DNA from: an uncultured Prevotellaceae bacterium
GTDB taxonomy: Bacteria; Bacteroidota; Bacteroidia; Bacteroidales; Bacteroidaceae
DNA: 51,917 nucleotides
Reading direction: 5' to 3'
Assembly (NCBI GenBank): GCA_937877605.1
Contig: CALFJA010000048.1
Location: 1 to 51,917, forward strand
Part shown: one piece after another, positions 16,073 to 24,105 of the stretch
How positions within the stretch are numbered: the stretch's first letter is position 1
Layout of the letters: the number at the start of each line of letters is the position of its first letter
The notes under the pieces: model-generated
Database searches by the model: none
Told to the model about the DNA's origin: nothing
Seen by the model: only the letters and a program-made list of their open reading frames with translations
Translations under genes and position numbers: made by a program

Positions 16073-16884
16073 AGGGTTATGTCGTTTGAGTGGTTTTTCA
16101 GGAACAATTGTTTTGCATTTGCAGTTGTCTGGCGCGCCACTTGCCCTATAGTCACCCCGTAGGCATCGGCCAGTCGGAGTGCCACTTCCCTGACGAAGGC
16201 GGGCTCGTTGCGCTGACCGCGGTGGGGAACGGGTGCCATATAGGGGCTGTCGGTCTCCAGCACGATGCGCTCCAGGGGCACCGTTGCAGGCAGCATCTCG
16301 GGCAGCGGGTTCTTCTTGAAAGTGCTGACACCGCCTATTCCGAGCATGAAGCAGTCGAAGCTGAGCAGTTGTACAGCCTCGATGGCATTGCCTGTGAAGC
16401 AGTGGAACACGCCACCGGGGAGGTCGGAGGCATACTTGCGGAGGATGTTCACCATCTCATTTTGAGCCTTTCGGCAGTGAATCATGAGAGGCAGGCGGGT
16501 CTCCAGCGACCATTGCACCTGCTGCTCGAAGGCCTCCAGCTGCTCTTTCTCAAACTCACGGCTCCAGTAGAAGTCGAGCCCTACCTCTCCGATGGCAATG
16601 AACTGCGGCTCGTCGGCTGACTGTTTCAGGCGCTTGTACATGGCATCGAGCACCTTCCTGTAGTCGGCGTTCACCTCTTCGGGATGCAGTCCTATCATGG
16701 GTGAGAGTCGGTCGGGCCACTTCCGGCAGAGTGCCAGTATGGCATCGGTCGACGGCAGGTCGATGGCTGGCAGGAAGATGCGGTGCACACCTGCTGCTTC
16801 GGCACGCTGGAGAACCTCGGTAAGGTCGGTGCTGAACTCCCCGCCGTCGAGGTGTGCGTGAGTGTCTATGAGGTAGTCGTACAT
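16069..16884 (-). CDS. tatD: TatD family metal-dependent hydrolase (DNase)
   Basis: A 271-residue amidohydrolase-fold protein. The metal motif DTHAHLD is at residues 7-13 (His9, His11), GEVGLDFYW near residue 97 supplies the bridging Glu, MIHCRKA and VFHCFTGN supply further histidines, and ETDSPYMAP near residue 206 carries the final Asp. Family members are 3'-5' DNases or related hydrolases. It starts 8 bases after the prenyl synthase stop. The exact paralogue (TatD versus YcfH) cannot be told by eye. Confidence 0.93.
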   Translation of the reverse strand: MYDYLIDTHAHLDGGEFSTDLTEVLQRAEAAGVHRIFLPAIDLPSTDAILALCRKWPDRLSPMIGLHPEEVNADYRKVLDAMYKRLKQSADEPQFIAIGEVGLDFYWSREFEKEQLEAFEQQVQWSLETRLPLMIHCRKAQNEMVNILRKYASDLPGGVFHCFTGNAIEAVQLLSFDCFMLGIGGVSTFKKNPLPEMLPATVPLERIVLETDSPYMAPVPHRGQRNEPAFVREVALRLADAYGVTIGQVARQTTANAKQLFLKNHSNDITL

Positions 16885-16892
16885 GATGCGGG

Positions 16893-17867
16893 TCAGTTCT
16901 TTCGGTTCATCAGGCTGCGGGCATAGTCGCGCAGGGGTGCTTTCCGTTCCCCGGGCACATCCAGTTGCTGAAGTATTTGCTCACAGTTGTCGAAGTAGTG
17001 GCCTATTTTATCCTGTGCCAGACGGTCTATTCCCACTTCGCCGTAGATGCGTTTCACGGCCGAGATTTTCTCTTGGGGGTCGAAGTCTTCAAGAGTTGTC
17101 CAGCGTTCCAGTTCGCGGCGTTGTCCTTCATCGGCGCGGGCAAAGGCATTGATGAGCATATAGGTTTTCTTGTTGGAGAGGATGTCGCCGCCGATGGCCT
17201 TGCCGAAGGTTTCCGTGTCGCCGTAGACATCGAGGTAGTCATCCTGCAGTTGGAACGCCAGTCCGAGCTGGAGCCCGAAGTCGTAGAGCTGTCGTGCCTG
17301 CCGTTCGGAGGCATCTCCCGCCAGAGCTCCTATCTGGCAGGCACACGCCAGGAGCACGCTGGTCTTCAGGCGTATCATGTTGATGTACTCATCCTCGGTC
17401 ACATCGTTGCGGTGTTCAAAGTCCATGTCATATTGCTGTCCCTCTCCAATCTGCAGGGCGGTCTCCGTGAAGATGTCGAGCACCTGCCGCAGGAGTCGGT
17501 CGGGACACTGTGCCATGCGCTGGAAAGCCAGCACCAGCATGGAGTCGCCGCTGAGGATGGCTGTGTTGGCGTCCCACTTGGTGTGCACGGTGGGCTTGCC
17601 GCGACGCAGGGGAGCCTGGTCCATGAGGTCGTCGTGCAGCAAGGTGTAGTTGTGGTAGGTCTCCAGCCCGCATGCCACGGGGAGCAGCGGGTCGACCTCC
17701 TCGCTGAATATGTTGCAGGAAAGGAGCATCAGCACGGGGCGGATGCGCTTTCCGCCGATGTCGAGCACATAGCGGATGGGGTCGTAGAGCGACTGCGGTT
17801 CGCGGTCGTAGGGAAGGTGGTCAAGATAACTGTTCACCTTTTCGAGAATCTCTTGCGATGTATACAT
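16893..17867 (-). CDS. polyprenyl (farnesyl/geranylgeranyl) diphosphate synthase
   Basis: A 324-residue isoprenoid synthase. GGKRIRPVL near residue 35, the first Asp-rich motif LLHDDLMDQAPLRRGKPTVH near residue 80 and the second, QDDYLDVYGD near residue 205, are all present, with GGDILSNKKTYML after it. It condenses isopentenyl diphosphate with allylic diphosphates. Chain length is not certain from sequence; short-chain (C15-C20) is likely. The start at 17867 is preferred over an in-frame codon at 17933 because MYTSQEILEKVN matches the family's normal opening. First gene of the operon with tatD. Confidence 0.92.
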   Translation of the reverse strand: MYTSQEILEKVNSYLDHLPYDREPQSLYDPIRYVLDIGGKRIRPVLMLLSCNIFSEEVDPLLPVACGLETYHNYTLLHDDLMDQAPLRRGKPTVHTKWDANTAILSGDSMLVLAFQRMAQCPDRLLRQVLDIFTETALQIGEGQQYDMDFEHRNDVTEDEYINMIRLKTSVLLACACQIGALAGDASERQARQLYDFGLQLGLAFQLQDDYLDVYGDTETFGKAIGGDILSNKKTYMLINAFARADEGQRRELERWTTLEDFDPQEKISAVKRIYGEVGIDRLAQDKIGHYFDNCEQILQQLDVPGERKAPLRDYARSLMNRKN

Positions 17868-17950
17868 GTCACGGATGCTTTTACGGATTGGTACGACTGC
17901 CGTCCGTCCGGTTTTCCCAACGGTCGGGGACACTCCGGCGCAGACTGCTC

Positions 17951-17958
17951 CAAAGTTA
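17951..17958 (-). promoter_or_regulatory. -7 promoter element of the prenyl synthase operon
   Basis: TAACTTTG on the minus strand, about 84 bases before the start; an A-rich tract replaces a recognisable -33 box. Confidence 0.45.
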
Positions 17959-18025
17959 CGCTTTTTTTTTCTTTCTTCCGCACTTTGCTGCCCACTTTTT
18001 CACCCCTTCGTTCCACCCATTTTCC

Positions 18026-18113
18026 AAAAGAGCCCCAAATGCGATGCGTTTGGGGCCTAAACGGTGGGCGTTTGGGCGGCAGTTGCAAGGCGTTTGGGGC
18101 TCAAACGGGAACT
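18026..18113. repeat. 22-base tandem repeat array B
   Basis: GTTTGGG occurs at 18048, 18070 and 18092, exactly 22 bases apart, preceded by a unit at 18026 (AAAAGAGCCCCAAAT...) in the same phase that resembles unit 3 of array A. The array is preceded by TTTTCC. The first two units form a hairpin (GCCCCAAA / TTTGGGGC). It fills much of the 361-base gap between tonB and the prenyl synthase gene, which otherwise holds the tonB terminator and a promoter element. Confidence 0.8.
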
Positions 18114-18175
18114 GCACAGACGGCACTCATGTGCAAGCAGAGCCAAGTCGCTGTCTGACAGCAGGTTGCAAAAAC

Positions 18176-18205
18176 AAATCGGCAGCCTTTCGAGGCTGCC
18201 GATTT
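18176..18205 (-). terminator. tonB terminator
   Basis: Perfect 13-base stem AAATCGGCAGCCT / AGGCTGCCGATTT with a TTCG tetraloop, 24 bases past the tonB stop; T-rich on both exits. Confidence 0.88.
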
Positions 18206-18228
18206 TTCTGTTTCCCTGCAAGATTTCC

Positions 18229-18936
18229 TCAGAGTTTGAACTCCACGGGAATGGCCACGAGGGTACGGCAGGGCCGGCCTCGCTGCTTGCCCGGGGTCCA
18301 GTCCTTCATCATGCCCAGCACGCGCAGGGCCTCATTGGCAAAGTAAGGACTGTCGGAACGCTCTATCTTCAGGTCGGAAACGGACCCGTCCGTATTGACA
18401 ATGAACGACGCAATGGCCTTTCCCTGCAGGCGTTCGGCCCGTGCGGGGGCGGGATACTTCAGGTTTTTGGTAAGCCACTGCACGAAAGCAGACATGCCTC
18501 CGGGATACTGCGGCATCTGTTCCACCAGCCGCGAAGGCACAGGCGGCTCCTGGTCGAGCATGGACGCGGGAATGGCTTGCTCCACCTTGCTCGAGTCTGC
18601 CACTCCCTCGCCGTTGCCAACCAGCAACTCGCTGTTCGTGGGCAGGGATTGCTCGGCGGGTTCGGGTGTGAGTTCCACCGTCTGTATCTCCTCAACGATG
18701 GCCGGCTGCTCGGGAAGGATGGTCTCCTCGGGCTTGGCTTCCTCAGCCTCCGGCAGGGTGATGTCGAGGTCCTCGGCCATCTTCTCCATGTCGATGTCTA
18801 GGTGAATGGGCAAGGGCGCACGGAAATCGTACTCCAGGGCCACATAGACCGTGGAGAGAATCAGCGTCAGCGCCAGCAGGAAACGAATGCCCTGGCTGTG
18901 ACGGATACTGCCTTTAGGAGATTTATTGCCGTCCAA
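18229..18936 (-). CDS. tonB: TonB family energy-transducing protein
   Basis: A 235-residue protein: a short cytoplasmic start, one membrane segment (FLLALTLILSTVYVALEY, about residues 19-36), a Pro/Glu-rich periplasmic linker (about 60-130) and the C-terminal TonB domain with PQYPGGMSAFVQWL, GKAIASFIVNTDGSVSDLKI and MKDWTPGKQRGRP. It passes proton-motive energy to outer-membrane receptors such as the one at 36911. ExbB and ExbD are not adjacent. The start appears to be TTG (18936): no in-frame ATG precedes the membrane segment, and the following GNKSPKGSIRH resembles the usual KKSPKADLE start of Bacteroidetes TonB. Confidence 0.9.
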   Translation of the reverse strand: MDGNKSPKGSIRHSQGIRFLLALTLILSTVYVALEYDFRAPLPIHLDIDMEKMAEDLDITLPEAEEAKPEETILPEQPAIVEEIQTVELTPEPAEQSLPTNSELLVGNGEGVADSSKVEQAIPASMLDQEPPVPSRLVEQMPQYPGGMSAFVQWLTKNLKYPAPARAERLQGKAIASFIVNTDGSVSDLKIERSDSPYFANEALRVLGMMKDWTPGKQRGRPCRTLVAIPVEFKL

Positions 18937-18993
18937 TGCGTGCGTGTATATAATAAAACGCGCGGATGTGCGTTATAAATATGAATGACACGA

Positions 18994-19001
18994 CAAAGTT
19001 A
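18994..19001 (-). promoter_or_regulatory. -7 promoter element of tonB
   Basis: TAACTTTG on the minus strand, 57 bases before the TTG start, in the divergent tonB-porQ space. Confidence 0.45.
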
Positions 19002-19031
19002 CACAGTTATTTGAAATATCGTTTTTTTCGC

Positions 19032-19979
19032 ATGAAAAAAGTTAAGTCCACCATAGCATTCCTACTACTGTCTACCGTATGCCTTGCCCAGGAAAGCCAG
19101 ACGGCCTACAACTTCCTGCGTCTGCCGGTGAGTGCCCATGCGGCAGCCCTCGGCGGCGACAACATCACCCTGATAGAAGACGACCCGGCGCTCATGTTCG
19201 GCAACCCTGCCCTGCTCTCCTCCGTATCGGACAAGACTGCAGGACTGAACTACATGAACTACATGAAGGGTGTCAACACCGCCAGCGCGTCGTTCAGCCG
19301 CGTCGTGCGCGAAAGGGCATCGTGGGGCGTTACCGCACAGTATGTAGACTACGGGAAGATGAAGGAAACCACAGCCGAGAACATACAGCTCGGCGAATTC
19401 TCGGCAAGAGACATCGCACTGGCCGGCTATTTCTCCTACATGCTCTCCGACAAGCTGGCCGGCGGCATCGCTGCCAAGTTCATCACATCCTACATAGGCG
19501 ACTACAACTCGATGGCAATGGGCGTAGACCTCGGCCTGAACTACTACGACGGCGACCACGAGCTGTCCGTTTCGGCTGTGGCACGCAACCTCGGCGGACA
19601 GGTGAAAGCGTATGAAGACCACTACGACAAAATGCCGCTCGATGTCCAGTTCGGCGTGAGCAAGCGGTTCACACACACTCCCTTCCGCCTCTCGGCCACC
19701 CTGATCGACCTGAACCACTGGGGCTATCGCTTCGTCAACCATCTGGTGGCAGGACTCGATGTGCTCATCTCCGACCAAATCTGGCTGGGAGCCGGCTACA
19801 ACTTCCGCCGCGCCGACGAGATGAAAATTGCCGAAGGCGACGACGAGGGAAGCTCGCACATGGCAGGACTCTCCTTCGGTGCCGGACTGAACCTCGACAA
19901 GTTCAAGATTAACCTGGCCTACGGCAAATACCATGTGTCCAGCAATTCGCTCATGGTGAACCTGGGCTACACCTTCTGA
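19032..19979 (+). CDS. porQ: type IX secretion system protein PorQ
   Basis: A 315-residue outer-membrane barrel protein with a signal peptide (about residues 1-19). After it comes TAYNFLRLPVSAHAAALGGDNITL and DDPALMFGNPALLSS, the characteristic start of the PorV/PorQ family, followed by strands such as ASWGVTAQYVDYGKM and ending KYHVSSNSLMVNLGYTF. PorQ belongs to the PorU-V-Q-Z complex that cleaves and attaches T9SS cargo at the cell surface. The ATG at 19032 is chosen because it precedes the signal peptide. Upstream of cmk by 63 bases. It implies an active T9SS, consistent with the protein at 50180. Confidence 0.88.
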   Translation: MKKVKSTIAFLLLSTVCLAQESQTAYNFLRLPVSAHAAALGGDNITLIEDDPALMFGNPALLSSVSDKTAGLNYMNYMKGVNTASASFSRVVRERASWGVTAQYVDYGKMKETTAENIQLGEFSARDIALAGYFSYMLSDKLAGGIAAKFITSYIGDYNSMAMGVDLGLNYYDGDHELSVSAVARNLGGQVKAYEDHYDKMPLDVQFGVSKRFTHTPFRLSATLIDLNHWGYRFVNHLVAGLDVLISDQIWLGAGYNFRRADEMKIAEGDDEGSSHMAGLSFGAGLNLDKFKINLAYGKYHVSSNSLMVNLGYTF

Positions 19980-20042
19980 TGCCGGACACACGGACCCGAC
20001 AACAGCGGCAACGACACTTCAACGACCACAAAAATCCAATAC

Positions 20043-20741
20043 ATGAAGAAAATAATCATAGCCATCGACGGCCATTCCTCCTGCGGAAAGAGCACCATGG
20101 CCAAGGAACTTGCCCGGCAACTGGGCTACATCTATGTCGATACCGGAGCCATGTACCGCGCCGTTACGCTCTATGCACTGCGGCACCAGCTGTTCGACCC
20201 CAACGGAAATGTCCGCCTGGAGAAACTCAAGCGCGCCATGAAAGACATCCATGTGTCGTTCCTGCTGAACGAGGAAACGGGCCGTCCGGACACCTGTCTG
20301 AACGGAGAGGATGTGGAACGCGAGATTCGCGGGCTGGAGGTGTCGGACCATGTGAGCCCGATAGCCGCCGTTCCGTTCGTCCGTGAGGCCATGGTGGCCC
20401 AGCAACAGCAAATGGGACGGGAGAAGGGCATCGTCATGGACGGCCGGGACATCGGCACGACGGTGTTCCCCGACGCCGAGCTCAAGGTGTTCGTAACGGC
20501 CAGTGCAGCCGTTCGCGCACGGCGACGCTACGACGAACTGACCGCGAAAGGACTCGAGGTGGACTACGACGATGTGCTGCGCAATGTGGAGGAGCGCGAC
20601 TATATCGACTCGCACCGTGAGGTTTCGCCGCTGAAGCAGGCCGACGATGCCATCCTGCTGGACAACAGCGACCTGACCCGCGAGCAGCAGAACGAGTGGC
20701 TGCTGGCTAAGGCCAGGGAATGCATAGCACTGCATCAATAG
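20043..20741 (+). CDS. cmk: cytidylate kinase
   Basis: A 232-residue NMP kinase. P-loop GHSSCGKSTMAKELA at residues 9-23, YVDTGAMYRAVTL near residue 35 (CMP binding), DGRDIGTTVFPDAELKVF near residue 137, and the Arg-rich lid RARRRYDEL. It phosphorylates CMP/dCMP to the diphosphate. Length and motifs are standard. Lies between porQ and the BASS gene on the same strand. Confidence 0.96.
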   Translation: MKKIIIAIDGHSSCGKSTMAKELARQLGYIYVDTGAMYRAVTLYALRHQLFDPNGNVRLEKLKRAMKDIHVSFLLNEETGRPDTCLNGEDVEREIRGLEVSDHVSPIAAVPFVREAMVAQQQQMGREKGIVMDGRDIGTTVFPDAELKVFVTASAAVRARRRYDELTAKGLEVDYDDVLRNVEERDYIDSHREVSPLKQADDAILLDNSDLTREQQNEWLLAKARECIALHQ

Positions 20742-20767
20742 CCCGATGAAACTTTGAAAGGAATGAG

Positions 20768-21622
20768 ATGAACCCCATATTCATTGTACTCCCCATCCTG
20801 GCACTGCTCATGTACGACCTGGGGCTGGTGCTGCAACTGGACGATTTCAAGCGCATTGCCCGGCATCCGCGGGCTGTCCTGGTGGGAGAGGTGGGACAGA
20901 TAGTGGTCCTTCCCCTGCTGGCTTTCCTGCTGGCATGGGCCTTCCGGCTGGAACCCATCTTCTTTGTGGGCATGGTGCTCGTGGCATGCTGCCCCGGCGG
21001 CTCTTCGAGCAATGTATTCTCCATGCTGGCCAAAGGCGATGTGGCTCTCTCGGTGACCCTCACCGCACTGAGCAGTATCGTCACTTTGGCGACCGTGCCC
21101 TTGGTGCTGGCGCTGGCTGTGGCCTGGAGCGGCTGGGACATGGAGTCCTCCATCCATCTGCCCATAGGCAACCTGCTGGTGCAGAACCTTGTGCTGATGT
21201 TCCTGCCGATACTCCTCGGCGTGGCAACGAGGCGGTTCTACCCCAAAGCGGCAGGCCGGATTGAGCGCGCACTGTCAAGGTCGGCGTTCCCCGCACTGAT
21301 GTTCCTGGCTGCCATCTTCTTCATGCAGCACTACGAGAACATACTGAACAACATCGGTCGTCTGGGGCTCTGTATGGGCATGCTCATCCTGCTGGCTATG
21401 GGATTGGCCGCCTTGATGAGCCGAATGAGCAGACTCCCGGAGCAGCAGAACCGCACCATCATCATCGAGGTGGGCATGCAGAATGCCGCGCAAGCCATTG
21501 CCATAGCCGCCAGCCCCTTTGTCTTCGCCAACGAGGAGATGGCCATTCCTGCCATCATCTACGCCCTGCTGATGAACATCATCCTGCTGGTCTATGTGGC
21601 GGTGGTGAAAAAACAAGGATAG
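20768..21622 (+). CDS. bile acid:sodium symporter (BASS) family transporter
   Basis: A 284-residue membrane protein with about 9-10 hydrophobic segments. VLVACCPGGSSSNVFSMLAKGDVALS (split over residues 75-100) is the conserved cross-over block of the BASS fold and EVGMQNAAQAIAIA near residue 238 is the matching block in the second half. Substrates in bacteria range from bile acids to pantoate and pyruvate; not assignable here. It follows cmk by 26 bases. Confidence 0.9.
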   Translation: MNPIFIVLPILALLMYDLGLVLQLDDFKRIARHPRAVLVGEVGQIVVLPLLAFLLAWAFRLEPIFFVGMVLVACCPGGSSSNVFSMLAKGDVALSVTLTALSSIVTLATVPLVLALAVAWSGWDMESSIHLPIGNLLVQNLVLMFLPILLGVATRRFYPKAAGRIERALSRSAFPALMFLAAIFFMQHYENILNNIGRLGLCMGMLILLAMGLAALMSRMSRLPEQQNRTIIIEVGMQNAAQAIAIAASPFVFANEEMAIPAIIYALLMNIILLVYVAVVKKQG

Positions 21623-21690
21623 AAGATCCCCTTCTTCGATTATTACTTTCATCCTTCCTCCCCATCCTTCAGGAGAGGCTGTGGGGGGGC

Positions 21691-22077
21691 TTATCCTTCA
21701 TAGAGGTGGAACATGCGCTCCATCATCTGCCATTTCTGGTCACTGGTGGCATCGGCGTCGCAATCCTGGAACTGAGCCACATGGTTTTCCCATTCCTGCT
21801 GGCGCGGCAAGACGGCCAGACGGGCCATGGCACTGTCCCAGTCGAAGTCGAGCGGAGCCTCGACAATCATCACCAAATGGTTTCCGTGGATGAAAATCTG
21901 CATGTCGAGGATGCCCACCTGGCGGATGCCCTCCCCTATCTCGCGCCAGAAATGCTCCTTGTCGTGCGCCTGGCGGTAGAGGCGTATCAGTTCACTATCC
22001 GACTTGAGCGACAGAAACTGGCAGTAGCGTTTCACCGGCTGCCCGTAGTCCTTTACTGAATATCCTTCGGTTTGCAT
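21691..22077 (-). CDS. L-rhamnose mutarotase family protein
   Basis: A 128-residue dimeric alpha/beta-barrel protein of the RhaM/DUF718 family. KRYCQFLSLKSDSELIRLYRQAH, IRQVGILDMQIFIHGNHLVMIVEAP and the ending TSDEKW-like SDQKWQMMERMFHLYEG are the family's conserved blocks; the His in RQAHDKEHFW is at the active-site position. It would interconvert the anomers of a 6-deoxy sugar (rhamnose or fucose). It stands alone, convergent to the BASS gene, with no rhamnose or fucose catabolic genes beside it. The first residues form an N-terminal extension commonly seen in Bacteroidetes homologues. Confidence 0.85.
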   Translation of the reverse strand: MQTEGYSVKDYGQPVKRYCQFLSLKSDSELIRLYRQAHDKEHFWREIGEGIRQVGILDMQIFIHGNHLVMIVEAPLDFDWDSAMARLAVLPRQQEWENHVAQFQDCDADATSDQKWQMMERMFHLYEG

Positions 22078-22111
22078 AGGCTTTCTGCGGTTTTTGGTTG
22101 GTATTTCTTTA

Positions 22112-22119
22112 CAAAACTA
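22112..22119 (-). promoter_or_regulatory. -7 promoter element of the mutarotase gene
   Basis: TAGTTTTG on the minus strand, 34 bases before the start; a T-rich TTTC stretch sits at the -33 position. Confidence 0.45.
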
Positions 22120-22291
22120 CAAATAAACAGGAGGAATGCGAAGAAAAAACGGCAAAGTTTTTCCGACTTTTCAACCCCTCCTGCCCTCCCCCAAGGGGAG
22201 GAAAATGGGATTTTCCTAATTCCTCTCTCTATATATAAGGGGGCGGAGGAGTTACGATTTGGCTGCGCGCCTACTTGCTTACCTGTAAAAT
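22120..22291. other. intergenic space upstream of the mutarotase gene
   Basis: No gene seen. Contains a small palindrome CCTCCCC..GGGGAGG (about 22185-22201) and an AT-rich TATATATAA; element E2 begins at 22292. Confidence 0.4.
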
Positions 22292-22572
22292 CTTTTTACT
22301 AAAATCCCGTTTTGTTAACATTTCTGCCGTGTTAAAAAACAGTCGGTGGGGTCCGGTGCCACCTAAGCGGAGAAATGACCGTATTCGGAAGTCCTGCTGA
22401 CAGCCAGCAACTTACGGGCTTTTTTCTTCCGATTTTCAGGCTCCTGTTTTCCAACTGCCTAGGTCTTGCATTGCAACTGCCTAGGTTTTGGCACACAAGA
22501 CCTGGGCTGCCGGAGGCCAGGAATTAGGCTTTTGAAGGGTATTTTTCAGTTAAAATATGTAAAAAATGTTAA
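22292..22572 (-). repeat. long intergenic repeat element E2 (inverted copy of 6677-6959)
   Basis: Reverse complement matches 6677-6959, very closely over 22292-22506 or so and more weakly beyond. It keeps CAACTGCCTAGGT twice at 22-base spacing, the TGCTG/CAGCA hairpin and the second hairpin AGGTGG/CCACC; the changed bases inside this second stem region (GGATCC in E1, GGACCC here) fall in the loop. It sits between two minus-strand genes and, read in their direction, has the same orientation as E1 does to its genes. Confidence 0.85.
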
Positions 22573-22694
22573 TTCTTACTGCCGGAAAGCCTTGAAAACG
22601 CTGAAAATTTTTGTCATGTTTTTTTCCTAAAAAGCAGGTAGGAAGATGGGAGGCATGGCCAGTGCGTTTGGCCATTGTGGGGAAAGGGCATGAA

Positions 22695-22729
22695 AAAAGC
22701 CCTCCTCTCGAGTGGAGGGAAGGGCTTTT
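22695..22729 (-). terminator. terminator of the AraC-type HTH gene
   Basis: AAAAGCCCT (22695-22703) pairs with AGGGCTTTT (22721-22729) with an inner CCTC/GAGG stem; on the minus strand it ends in six T. It overlaps the stop codon of the gene by two bases. Confidence 0.8.
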
Positions 22730-23129
22730 ATTTTTGCCTGTTCTTTTTCCTGTATTGTGTGGGAGTCTGCTTGTAGCGCTCCAGGAACAAGCGATAGAAA
22801 GTCTGCATCTTGGGCAGTCCGCACTCTTCGGCCACTGCCTCAACCTTATATTCGGGATGCAGCACCAGCAATTTGGCGGCATGCTCCAAACGGAAATCGT
22901 TCAGATAGGTGTTGAACGACTTGCCCGTACACTTCCTGAACAAGGGAGCAAACTTGTTCTTGGGAACATTCGTGGCGAGAATCAGTTCCTCACGCGTCAA
23001 GCGCGGAATGAGAAACTTCTGCTCGTCGACAATAAGTTTCTCCAGACGCTTAAACATGCGCGCATCGCGTTCGCTGATGTAAATCCCCGCTTGGCCTTTT
23101 TCAGTATCTTTCTTTGTCACTTTCGGCAA
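22728..23129 (-). CDS. stand-alone AraC-type helix-turn-helix protein
   Basis: A protein of up to 133 residues with an AraC-like DNA-binding domain over about residues 40-130: LTREELILATNVPKNKFAPLFRKCTGKSFNTYLNDFRLEHAAKLL (first HTH, described in parts) and YKVEAVAEECGLPKMQTFYRLFLERYKQTPTQYR (second HTH). There is no sensor domain or receiver. Start is uncertain: TTG at 23129, GTG at 23120 or ATG at 23057; the first keeps a short leader after the predicted promoter. It could be the effector of an unlinked signal or a truncated hybrid regulator. Target unknown. Confidence 0.8.
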   Translation of the reverse strand: MPKVTKKDTEKGQAGIYISERDARMFKRLEKLIVDEQKFLIPRLTREELILATNVPKNKFAPLFRKCTGKSFNTYLNDFRLEHAAKLLVLHPEYKVEAVAEECGLPKMQTFYRLFLERYKQTPTQYRKKNRQK

Positions 23130-23161
23130 ATTTATACAAGTTCTATCGGACTTTCACAGGC

Positions 23162-23190
23162 CAAAAGTAACGAAAAACTTTGAATATCAA
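23162..23190 (-). promoter_or_regulatory. promoter of the AraC-type gene
   Basis: TTG (23190-23188) and TACTTTTG (23169-23162) on the minus strand, 18-base spacing. A second TAAATTTG at 23134-23127 has no -33 partner. Confidence 0.55.
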
Positions 23191-23226
23191 TAAGATATAA
23201 ACGAATTTATATATCAAATCTTCATT

Positions 23227-24099
23227 TTAGTTATCTCTTATTGTCACAGCCTCCAATATTGTGTCACGGCATTTTTCCATGAGCCATTTCGGCGTGCTTG
23301 TGGCACCGCAGATCCCTACGGATGCAACCCCTTCGAGCCAACGCATGTCAATCTCGTCGGCACTTTCTATGTGGTGGCTGTTGGGATTGACACTCTTGCA
23401 GTGGTTGAAAAGCACCTTTCCGTTGCTGCTCTTGTAGCCGGAAACAAAGAGAATGAGGTCGTGGCGGGCGGCAAACTGTGCGATGTGCGGCATCCGGTTG
23501 GCCACCTGGCGGCAGATGGTGTCGAAGCTTTGGAAGGTCGCCTGCGGGGAGATATGGTCGCGTATGTAGGAGATGATGAGCTGGAACTCGTCCAGGCTCT
23601 TGGTCGTCTGCGAGTAGAGATAGATGTCGCGCGAGAAGTCCAGGCGGGCAACATCGTCGATGTTCTCCACCACGATAGCGTGTCCTTCCGTCTGCCCGAC
23701 GAGCCCGAGCACCTCGGCGTGACCCATCTTTCCAAAGATGACTATCTGGGCCGAGGGGTTCTGCACATACTGCCGCTTGATTCTGCGCTGCAGCTGGAGC
23801 ACCACCGGACAGGTGGCATCGATGATGTCGATGTGGTTGCGGGCGGCAACATCGTAGGTAGAGGGAGGCTCCCCGTGTGCACGCAGCAGCACCTTGGAAT
23901 GGTGGAGACGCTGCAACTGCTCATGATTGATGGTGGTCAGTCCTCCGTGATGGAGCCGTTCCACCTCCATGCCGTTGTGAACGATGTCGCCAAGGCAGTA
24001 GAGTTGCCCCGACTTCCGGAGCTCCTCCTCCGCTTTCTTGATGGCAGTGGTCACCCCGAAGCAGAAACCGCTGCCGCTGTCTATCTCTATCTGAATCAT
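23227..24099 (-). CDS. ispH: 4-hydroxy-3-methylbut-2-enyl diphosphate reductase
   Basis: A 290-residue [4Fe-4S] enzyme, the last step of the MEP isoprenoid pathway, giving IPP and DMAPP. The three cluster cysteines are visible in GFCFGVTTAI (Cys13), DATCPVV (about 97) and CGATSTPKWLM (about 265 is the last block), with VHNGMEVERL (His) and RAHGEPP (His) as substrate ligands. Length matches the short bacterial form. It follows the DUF1573 gene by 6 bases and so appears to share the alpha-2-macroglobulin operon. Confidence 0.96.
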   Translation of the reverse strand: MIQIEIDSGSGFCFGVTTAIKKAEEELRKSGQLYCLGDIVHNGMEVERLHHGGLTTINHEQLQRLHHSKVLLRAHGEPPSTYDVAARNHIDIIDATCPVVLQLQRRIKRQYVQNPSAQIVIFGKMGHAEVLGLVGQTEGHAIVVENIDDVARLDFSRDIYLYSQTTKSLDEFQLIISYIRDHISPQATFQSFDTICRQVANRMPHIAQFAARHDLILFVSGYKSSNGKVLFNHCKSVNPNSHHIESADEIDMRWLEGVASVGICGATSTPKWLMEKCRDTILEAVTIRDN

Positions 24100-24105
24100 G
24101 GAGGG

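Noticed and set aside
18026..18113. The 22-base arrays as a CRISPR array
   Set aside because: Units are contiguous with no unique spacers between them, are strongly degenerate, and no cas gene is present.
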